Source: an uncultured Nitrospiraceae bacterium (lineage in GTDB: Bacteria; Nitrospirota; Thermodesulfovibrionia; Thermodesulfovibrionales; SM23-35). Taken from it: a stretch of 44,605 nucleotides of DNA. The translations under genes were made by a program, and so were the position numbers. Below are positions 38,533 through 44,605 of the stretch, piece by piece; position 1 is the stretch's first letter, and every line of letters begins with the position of its first letter. A model generated the notes under the pieces. The model did not search any database, was not told where the DNA came from, and was given only the letters and a program-made list of their open reading frames with translations. Where the stretch lies: positions 1-44,605 of the forward strand of contig CAKZPA010000033.1 of NCBI GenBank assembly GCA_937138415.1, written 5' to 3'.

Positions 38533-39278
38533 TTTTTTCTCCCGAACGTAACGATGCTGGCAAACTGCTCCGGTTTGAGGCTCGCTCCCCCTACGAGGGC
38601 GCCGTCCACATCCGGCTTCTCCATGAGAGAATCGATATTCTCCGGCGTCACGCTGCCGCCGTATAGTATACACAATCTCTCCGCCTCGTTTCCATAAAAG
38701 CCCCTCAGCTTCTCCCTTATAAATGCGTGGGCATCTTGCGCCTGCTGCGGCGAAGCCGTCCTTCCCGTGCCGATTGCCCAGATCGGTTCGTATGCGACGA
38801 CCAGCCCTCTCGGTGCGACTCCGTCCAACCCCCTCTCGATCTCCCGATGAATCACCTCGAATGTCTTTCCTTCCTCCCGCTCGGCGAGGGATTCGCCGAT
38901 GCAGAAGATAGCGCCGAGTCCGAATTTCTGGGCGGCCCTTGTTTTCTTGTTCACGACGTCGTCCGTTTCGAAAAAATACTGGCGACGTTCCGAATGCCCG
39001 ACAATAACATACGAACACCCGACATCGGCGAGCATAACCGGGGAAATTTCTCCCGTAAACGCCCCCTTTTCCTCAAAAAAAAGGTCCTGCGCGGCGATCC
39101 TGACGTTGCTTCCCCTCACCTCTTCGGAAACCCTCGCGAGTGCCGTGAAAGGCGGAGCAAGGACAATCGTCACGTCCGTTACGTCCTTCACCAAGGGGAG
39201 AAATGCCGAGAGAAAAGCGAGCGCCTCCGGAATCGTCTTGTGCATCTTCCAATTCGCCGCAATGAAGGGCTTTCGCAT
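38529..39278 (-). CDS. tpiA: Triosephosphate isomerase
   Basis: 249-aa TIM barrel. MRKPFIAANWKMHKT at the N-terminus, catalytic His in VGHSERR, catalytic Glu in VAYEPIWAIGTG, and LYGGSVTPEN. I start at ATG 39278 because the protein family begins here; a longer frame to 39350 exists. A promoter places the +1 at this ATG. Interconverts DHAP and glyceraldehyde-3-P. Confidence 0.96.
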   Translation of the reverse strand: MRKPFIAANWKMHKTIPEALAFLSAFLPLVKDVTDVTIVLAPPFTALARVSEEVRGSNVRIAAQDLFFEEKGAFTGEISPVMLADVGCSYVIVGHSERRQYFFETDDVVNKKTRAAQKFGLGAIFCIGESLAEREEGKTFEVIHREIERGLDGVAPRGLVVAYEPIWAIGTGRTASPQQAQDAHAFIREKLRGFYGNEAERLCILYGGSVTPENIDSLMEKPDVDGALVGGASLKPEQFASIVTFGRKK

Positions 39279-39283
39279 GCGAT

Positions 39284-39313
39284 ACTTTACTGTCGCCATC
39301 GAACCATTGTCAA
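39284..39313 (-). promoter_or_regulatory. Promoter of tpiA-secG, probably leaderless
   Basis: Minus strand TTGACA (39308-39313), 18-bp spacer, TAAAGT (39284-39289), five bases, ATG. No Shine-Dalgarno sequence lies between promoter and start. Transcription diverges from trpB. Confidence 0.6.
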
Positions 39314-39426
39314 GCGGGAGAACGGGGGTCATCGATGCCGTTCGCCACACCGGTGCTCTTTAAAAAACCATGCCTTAAGAGTAAAATATGCCCTACATGA
39401 AATCATGATCCGTAAAGGGGGCTACC

Positions 39427-40782
39427 GTGAAAAAAATCTTGCTGAACGAAAGAGACATTCCGAAAGAGTGGTATAACGTGCAGGCCGATATGCCGACTCC
39501 TGTGCCGCCACCGCTCAATCCGGCGACGGGACAGCCGATTTCGCCTGACATGCTCGCCGCGATCTTTCCGATGAACATCATCGAACAGGAGGTGAGCACG
39601 GAACGTTGGATATCGATACCCGGCGAAGTGCTCGAAAGATATCTCATTTGGCGGCCGACTCCCCTCCATCGTGCGTACGCGCTCGAGAAATTCCTCGGAA
39701 CACCCGCGCGCATTTACTTCAAGAATGAAGGGGTAAGTCCCCCGGGAAGTCATAAGCCGAACACGGCCGTCGCCCAGGCGTACTTTAACAAGGTCGCCGG
39801 TATCAAGAGACTCGCGACGGAGACGGGTGCGGGGCAATGGGGCAGTGCGCTCTCCTTCGCCTGTAACCAGTTCGGACTCGCGTGCAAAGTCTATATGGTC
39901 AGAATCAGCTATAACCAGAAACCCTATCGCAGGACTCTCATGGAGACATGGGGAGCGCAGTGCGTGCCGAGCCCGAGCCCGGATACGAACTCCGGCAGAA
40001 AATTCTATGAGGAGAATCCGGAGCACCCGGGCAGCCTGGGCATCGCCATCAGCGAGGCGGTCGAGGACGGCGCGACATCCAAGGACTCGAAATATTCGAT
40101 AGGGAGTGTCGCAAATCACGTGCTCTTGCACCAGACGATCATTGGCCTCGAGGCACAGAAACAGCTCGAGATGGCGGGGGATTACCCCGATGTCGTCATC
40201 GGTTGCGCGGGCGGCGGGAGTAATTTTTCAGGGCTTGCCCTTCCGTTCGTGCGGGACAAGATTCACGGGAAGCAGGTTCGGATAATCGCCTGCGAGCCGG
40301 CCTCCTGCCCGACGATGACGAAGGGTCCTTACGTCTATGATTTCGGTGACACAGCGGAGACCACGCCGCTCTTCGCGATGCACTCTCTCGGTCACAAGTT
40401 CATGCCCGCTCCGATCCATGCCGGCGGATTGCGGTACCACGGCATGGCCCCCATTGTCAGCCGCCTCCTGATGGATGGTTTGATCGAAGCGCGGGCGTAT
40501 GGCCAGCTCGAAACATTCGCAGCGGGGGTCACCTTCGCGAGGACAGAGGCATTCGTACCAGCGCCGGAGACGAACCACGCAATCGCCTGTGTGATCGAAG
40601 AAGCGAAGAAGGCAAAGGAAGAAGGCAAAGAAAAAGTGATCCTGATGAACTGGAGCGGTCACGGGATCATCGACCTCGCCGCGTACGACGCCTACTTGAG
40701 CGGAAAGCTCGACGATTACGTACTCCCCGACGAGGAAATCCAGAAGCTCCTGAAAGATTTGGAGAAATTTCCTAAACCGTGA
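39427..40782 (+). CDS. trpB: Tryptophan synthase beta chain, TrpB2 type
   Basis: 451-aa PLP enzyme. The Lys of [12 protein letters not shown] binds [18 protein letters not shown] and [16 protein letters not shown] (phosphate loop) follow. Length, the N-terminal WYNVQADMP...PPPLNP and the lack of neighbouring trpA mark the TrpB2 (TrpEb_2) branch, which acts as a stand-alone indole/serine condensing enzyme. GTG start at 39427 after AAAGGGGG. Confidence 0.93.
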   Translation: MKKILLNERDIPKEWYNVQADMPTPVPPPLNPATGQPISPDMLAAIFPMNIIEQEVSTERWISIPGEVLERYLIWRPTPLHRAYALEKFLGTPARIYFKNEGVSPPGSHKPNTAVAQAYFNKVAGIKRLATETGAGQWGSALSFACNQFGLACKVYMVRISYNQKPYRRTLMETWGAQCVPSPSPDTNSGRKFYEENPEHPGSLGIAISEAVEDGATSKDSKYSIGSVANHVLLHQTIIGLEAQKQLEMAGDYPDVVIGCAGGGSNFSGLALPFVRDKIHGKQVRIIACEPASCPTMTKGPYVYDFGDTAETTPLFAMHSLGHKFMPAPIHAGGLRYHGMAPIVSRLLMDGLIEARAYGQLETFAAGVTFARTEAFVPAPETNHAIACVIEEAKKAKEEGKEKVILMNWSGHGIIDLAAYDAYLSGKLDDYVLPDEEIQKLLKDLEKFPKP

Positions 40783-40794
40783 GGATTTTCGGGT

Positions 40795-40811
40795 GGGGGC
40801 ATAGCGCCCCC
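40795..40811 (+). terminator. GC hairpin after trpB
   Basis: GGGGGC / GCCCCC stem with a 5-nt loop, 13 bases after the trpB stop. No U tract follows, so termination would be weak or Rho-assisted. Confidence 0.4.
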
Positions 40812-40855
40812 TCCCTTCGGAGCGAATCCCGCTCGCACGCGGAACCGCAGGCACT

Positions 40856-41113
40856 ATGGCGATGACAATTTACTGCAACCAACTCGGCATGCTCACCGCA
40901 TTTTCCTACTGCACAAGCGTCAACAATGGCATGCCCTGCCGAAACATTATCGGCTGCTGGAGGGCACGGTGCGACATTCTTGCTTTTCTCCGCAAACATT
41001 TCACGGATGACCAGCTCAGAGACGTGTTCAGCGGCATCCCAAGATCGCGGATCGATCGGATTATCGATGTCCTGCGGGAGAGCGGGAAATATCCTCCCCG
41101 TTCTCAGGACTGA
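40856..41113 (+). CDS. Small cysteine-containing conserved-type protein
   Basis: 85 aa. Cys-rich N-terminal half: YCNQLG, FSYCTSV, MPCRNIIGCW, RARCDI, then a helical C-terminal half (FLRKHFTDDQLRDVF...RIDRIIDVLRES). I recall short proteins with YC...LPCRKIIDCW in anaerobic deltaproteobacteria, function unknown. Five of its six Cys are in the first 44 residues and could bind a metal or Fe-S cluster. The 3' end overlaps convergent lolD by ten bases. Confidence 0.7.
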   Translation: MAMTIYCNQLGMLTAFSYCTSVNNGMPCRNIIGCWRARCDILAFLRKHFTDDQLRDVFSGIPRSRIDRIIDVLRESGKYPPRSQD

Positions 41114-41823
41114 GTCACCAGACGCCCATCCGCCATCCTGATGGTTCTGTGACAACGCCGGGCGAGGGACTCGTTGTGGGTCACGATCACGAACGTCACC
41201 CTTCTGCGCTCGTTGAGATCGGCCAAGGTGGCAAAGAGCTCTTCTCCGGTTTGCGTATCCAGATTCCCCGTCGGCTCGTCCGCGAGCACGACTTTCGGTT
41301 CGAGAATGAGTGCCCGCGCGACCGCGACACGCTGCTGTTCACCTCCCGAAAGCTCGCCAGGACGATGCTGCTTACGTTCCGATAACCCGAATTCCTCGAG
41401 GAGCCGCTCCGCCCGTTTCTTGATCTCATCGAAATGTTGTCCCTTTATGCCGCGCCGCTCCCCGATCCAGATGAGACCGGGCAGCAGGACGTTCTCGAGC
41501 GCGGAAAACTCCGGCAGAAGGTGGTGAAACTGGAAAACGAAGCCGATCGTCCTGTTCCTGAAAGAAGCGAGTGCATCCCTCCCGAGGGAAAAGATGTCAC
41601 TATCGCCGTAGAACACCCTGCCCGACGACGGGGCATCGAGCGCTCCCAGAATGTGGAGAAGTGTGCTCTTGCCCGCGCCTGAAGCACCGACGATGCCGAC
41701 CATTTCCCCTTCTTCGATCTCGAGCGTGATCCCCTTCAATACCTCGAGTCGGCCCGCGTCCGTCGCGAAAGACTTTCGCAGATTTTCTGTCGCGATGAGC
41801 GCACCTCTCCGGATCTTCGTCAT
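41104..41823 (-). CDS. lolD: Lipoprotein-releasing ABC transporter ATPase LolD
   Basis: 239 aa MacB/LolD-type ATPase. Walker A GASGAGKST, Q-loop FVFQFHHLLPEFSALENV (typical of LolD), signature LSGGEQQR, Walker B VVLADEPTGNLD, switch His VTHNES. It powers release of lipoproteins from the inner membrane with the LolC/E protein encoded upstream. ATG overlaps the stop of the small coiled-coil gene (ATGA). Confidence 0.94.
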   Translation of the reverse strand: MTKIRRGALIATENLRKSFATDAGRLEVLKGITLEIEEGEMVGIVGASGAGKSTLLHILGALDAPSSGRVFYGDSDIFSLGRDALASFRNRTIGFVFQFHHLLPEFSALENVLLPGLIWIGERRGIKGQHFDEIKKRAERLLEEFGLSERKQHRPGELSGGEQQRVAVARALILEPKVVLADEPTGNLDTQTGEELFATLADLNERRRVTFVIVTHNESLARRCHRTIRMADGRLVTQS

Positions 41824-42104
41824 TTATCGGCCTTCGTGCCGGTGAACTCCTTGAGAGTTTCGCCTGTCTTCTTCACTCCTTCGGTCACCTTCTTCGTCGT
41901 ATCTTGCACGGCGCCCACTTTCTCCTTCAGCTTGTCCGCTTCCTTTCCCAACTCTTCACTCTTCTCCTTCAGGAGTTCGCCCGCCCGCTCGGATTGTTGA
42001 CCGAGCCACCGAAAAGGATCGCCGCCCTTCCAGAGCGACAGCGCGAGGAAAATGATGACCGCGAGGACGAACAGACCGAGCACTTTGAAAAGCAATCTGA
42101 ACAT
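41820..42104 (-). CDS. Small membrane-anchored coiled-coil protein between lolC and lolD
   Basis: 94 aa: N-terminal membrane helix (about 4-24), short linker, then a Lys/Glu-rich amphipathic coiled coil to the end (KEKSEELGKEADKLKEKVG...). No Cys or lipobox. It is embedded in the lol operon (26 bases after lolC, 4-base overlap with lolD). I do not know a named family; a spacer or periplasmic accessory role is speculative. Confidence 0.75.
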   Translation of the reverse strand: MFRLLFKVLGLFVLAVIIFLALSLWKGGDPFRWLGQQSERAGELLKEKSEELGKEADKLKEKVGAVQDTTKKVTEGVKKTGETLKEFTGTKADK

Positions 42105-42130
42105 CTATCCCTCCATATCCATCCGGATGG

Positions 42131-43360
42131 TCACTCGTACCGCAACGGTTCGACCGGATTGATTCTCGCCGCCTGCCACGCAGGGTATATCGTCGCGAGA
42201 AAACTGATCGTGATCGCTGAAAGCGAGACGACCACGAAGTCGATCGCCTTCGTCTTCACGGGCAGACGGCTCAAATAGTACACATCGGCCGGGAGTTTGA
42301 TCACCTCGTAGGTATTCAGTATGTAGCAGAGAATGTACCCTCCGATGACGCCCACGATCGTCCCGGCGACGCCGATGAACAATCCCTGCAGCATGAAGAT
42401 GTGCATGATCCCCCGGTCCGTGGCACCCATCGCTTTGAGAATCGCGATCTCCTTCTTCTTCTCGATCACGTTCATGATGAGTCCACTGACGATGTTGAAC
42501 GATGCGACGAGAATGATGAGGATCAGGATCACGAACATCGCGAATTTCTCGAGTTTGAGGGCCGAGAACAGATTCCGGTTCATCTGCATCCAGTCCTTTG
42601 CGTAAAGGGGGAACCCGAACATCGCCTGGACCCGTTCCCTGACGCTCGACGCACGGTAGATATCCTCCAGTTTGAGTTGCACGCCGGTCACGGCGTCGCC
42701 CATTTCAAAAAAATCCTGCGCGGTTTTCAGATCCGTCAGGACGAGGTTCGCGTCATATTCGAACATGCCAACCTCGAAGATGCCGGCGATCCTGAACTGT
42801 CTCACCTTGGGCAACATGCCGAGAGGGCCGATCTTCCCCACCGGGGAGAGGACCGTGACCACATCGCCCATGAACACGCCGATACTGCTCGACAGTTCCC
42901 TTCCGACGACGATGCCGGGCAACCCATCTTTCGAGACGAGACCATCCAATCCTCCTTCTTTCATGAATGTCCCGATATCGGTCGCCTCCAATTCGGACGC
43001 CGGTTCGATGCCTCTCAGGAATACGCCCTGCGCCTTCTTGCCGGAGGATACCATCACCTGCCCCATGACGAACGGCGCCGACGCACGGATGTCTCTGTCA
43101 TCTTTTACGCGGTCGATCACGGTTCGGTATTCAGGCATAGCACCGCGGTAGTTCAGAACCACGACGTGGGCATTGACGCCGAGGATCTTCTTCTGGAGAT
43201 CCTCGTGGAACCCGCTCATGACGGAGAGAACCACGAGGAGGGCCATGACACCGACCGCGACACCCCCGATCGAGATGAGGGCATTGACCGAGATCCCCTT
43301 CTGTTTTTTCTTGGTTCTGAGATATCGGAGGGCGATGAAAAGACGGTAGCGAAGTATCAT
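42131..43360 (-). CDS. lolC: Lipoprotein-releasing system permease LolC/LolE
   Basis: 409 aa from ATG 43360 (MILRYRLFIALRYLRTKKKQ), the usual start; the frame is open to 43435. Four membrane helices with a large periplasmic domain between helices 1 and 2, and the C-terminal MacB/FtsX-like block (EKKKEIAILKAMGAT, YPAWQAARINPVEPLRYE). A single LolC/E protein suggests a LolCD-type complex with LolD. Upstream TATACC lies eight bases before the ATG; no ribosome-binding site is seen. Confidence 0.92.
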   Translation of the reverse strand: MILRYRLFIALRYLRTKKKQKGISVNALISIGGVAVGVMALLVVLSVMSGFHEDLQKKILGVNAHVVVLNYRGAMPEYRTVIDRVKDDRDIRASAPFVMGQVMVSSGKKAQGVFLRGIEPASELEATDIGTFMKEGGLDGLVSKDGLPGIVVGRELSSSIGVFMGDVVTVLSPVGKIGPLGMLPKVRQFRIAGIFEVGMFEYDANLVLTDLKTAQDFFEMGDAVTGVQLKLEDIYRASSVRERVQAMFGFPLYAKDWMQMNRNLFSALKLEKFAMFVILILIILVASFNIVSGLIMNVIEKKKEIAILKAMGATDRGIMHIFMLQGLFIGVAGTIVGVIGGYILCYILNTYEVIKLPADVYYLSRLPVKTKAIDFVVVSLSAITISFLATIYPAWQAARINPVEPLRYE

Positions 43361-43452
43361 GATTCGATGGTATACGCCGCGGGAAAGGGCAACCCGCCGC
43401 AGCAAAGCACAGGTGACCTGTTCACGTGCGGTCACTCTCGAGCGGCAGCCCG

Positions 43453-44605
43453 TCAGGATACATCGCTTCTCTGTTCGGGCTTCAGCTGAGGAAAGAGGAT
43501 CACGTCGCGTATCGATGGCGAATTGGTCAAGAGCATGACCAGCCTGTCGATACCGATGCCCTCTCCAGCCGCGGGGGGCATGCCGTACTCGAGCGCCCTG
43601 ATAAAATCCTCGTCCATGATGTGCGCCTCTTCGTCACCCTGTTCACGCGCCCTGACCTGCGCCAGGAACCGCTGTTTCTGGTCAAGCGGATCGTTGAGTT
43701 CGGAAAAAGCGTTCGCGATTTCCCGCCCGCAGATGAACAACTCGAACCGTTCGACGAGATCGGGGTTGTCCGCTTTTCTCCTCGCGAGGGGCGACAGCTC
43801 GACGGGATAATCAATGATGAAGGTCGGCTGTATCAGCTCCGGCTCGACCATTTCTTTGAAAATCTCATCGAGAAGTTTTCCGAGCGTCATCCCCCGCTCG
43901 ACAGCGATTCCCTCGCCTCCCGCCCACGCCGCCAATTTTTCACGGTCGGCCAGGGCTTCCCTCGGCACTCCTCTCCGGACGAGTGCCTCGAGCAGAGGTA
44001 CTCGCGGCCACGGGGGAGTAAAATCAATACTGCGTCCCTCGTACTCCACCGTCAGCGTCCCGAGAACCTTCAGGGCGACAGAAGAGATCAGTTCCTCCGT
44101 AAACGCCATGAGAAACGTGTAATCCCGGTATGCAATGTAGAATTCGAGCATCGTAAATTCCGGGTTGTGCTTTGTCGATATCCCCTCGTTACGGAAATTT
44201 CTGTTCAACTCGTAGACCCGCTCATACCCGCCAACGAGCAGCCGTTTCAAATAGAGTTCCGGCGCGACTCGCAGGAAGAGGTCGACGCCAAGGGCATTGT
44301 GATGCGTCTTGAACGGTTTCGCCGTCGCACCCCCGGGAATCGGCTGCATCATCGGCGTTTCGACCTCGATAAACCCGTACGACTCGAGGAAATCGCGTAC
44401 CGTCCTGATGATCATGCTCTTCTTCGCGAAGACCTCTCGCACCTCCGGATTCACGATAAGGTCGACATACCGCTGGCGATAGCGCGTCTCGATGTCGCGC
44501 AAGCCGTGCCATTTCTCCGGGAGTGGCCTCAGGGACTTCGTGAGAAGCGAAAACTCTTCGACTTCGACCGTCAATTCATTCGTCTTCGTCCTGAAGAGTT
44601 TTCCC
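43453..44605 (-). CDS. lysS: Lysine-tRNA ligase, class II (5' end outside window)
   Basis: The visible 383 codons hold motif 1 ([22 protein letters not shown]), motif 2 ([20 protein letters not shown]) and motif 3 ([20 protein letters not shown]) of class II LysRS. The frame stays open to the window edge, so the N-terminal OB-fold anticodon domain lies beyond 44605. lolC starts 92 bases after the stop. Confidence 0.96.
   Translation of the reverse strand, partial: GKLFRTKTNELTVEVEEFSLLTKSLRPLPEKWHGLRDIETRYRQRYVDLIVNPEVREVFAKKSMIIRTVRDFLESYGFIEVETPMMQPIPGGATAKPFKTHHNALGVDLFLRVAPELYLKRLLVGGYERVYELNRNFRNEGISTKHNPEFTMLEFYIAYRDYTFLMAFTEELISSVALKVLGTLTVEYEGRSIDFTPPWPRVPLLEALVRRGVPREALADREKLAAWAGGEGIAVERGMTLGKLLDEIFKEMVEPELIQPTFIIDYPVELSPLARRKADNPDLVERFELFICGREIANAFSELNDPLDQKQRFLAQVRAREQGDEEAHIMDEDFIRALEYGMPPAAGEGIGIDRLVMLLTNSPSIRDVILFPQLKPEQRSDVS

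Overview
The window looks like the chromosome of a Gram-negative bacterium with an outer membrane: it carries three TonB-dependent receptors, Lol lipoprotein-export genes and a SecG-TpiA pair. Coding density is high and GC content is moderate to high. DUF116, DUF512 (PDZ/radical-SAM-like), a three-PASTA membrane protein, a TrpB2-type tryptophan synthase and the 6S RNA-rny-ymdB order together resemble Nitrospirota or anaerobic 'deltaproteobacterial' lineages. This placement is inference; no rRNA gene is present. No tRNA gene, CRISPR array, insertion sequence or prophage was seen.

Layout. (1) 1-12.5 kb, all minus strand: a metal-acquisition island. Reading with transcription (right to left) it holds a Fur/Zur-type repressor with its own promoter and palindromic operator, ZnuA-ZnuC-ZnuB, an unusual tandem leader RNA, a methyltransferase-TonB receptor-peptide/nickel-type binding-protein operon, a 66-aa HN-motif protein, a 53-aa His-rich CCH...CCH protein, a second leader RNA of the same architecture, a second 66-aa paralogue, a second TonB receptor, FmdE and a second methyltransferase that runs off the edge. 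(2) 12.5-18.7 kb, minus: the classical thrS-infC-rpmI-rplT-pheS-pheT translation operon. infC has an AUA start, ThrRS lacks the TGS domain and seems to start at a non-standard codon, and PheT lacks the tRNA-binding domain. (3) 18.8-27.5 kb, plus: def, fmt, DUF116, PASTA protein, rpe, TPR protein, pgsA, DUF512, lytic transglycosylase, nadA and DUF1992, mostly tightly packed. (4) 27.9-31.5 kb, plus: two cobalamin riboswitches, one before a BtuD-like ATPase and one before a BtuB-like receptor, each followed by a tiny ORF. (5) 31.5-34.6 kb: lipase-like hydrolase and NagZ (minus), then a decayed GIY-YIG gene between inverted REP-like repeats. (6) 34.6-38.1 kb, plus: a Cys-containing HTH regulator, 6S RNA, RNase Y and YmdB. 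(7) 38.2-44.6 kb: tpiA-secG (minus), trpB2 and a small Cys protein (plus), and lysS-lolC-small coiled coil-lolD (minus).

The most interesting material is the metal island. Two operons each start, within about three bases of a predicted transcription start, with a small hairpin carrying a 7-nt loop. A second hairpin follows (GCCACGA/UCGUGGC outer stem, internal stem, U tract). I do not recognise this as a known riboswitch, and its placement before TonB/metal genes suggests a metal- or metallophore-responsive attenuator. A second theme is initiation of translation: several genes (def, the lytic transglycosylase, nagZ, tpiA) have a -10 box 5-6 nt before the ATG and no Shine-Dalgarno sequence, which suggests leaderless mRNAs. 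All calls were made by eye, with no database search.
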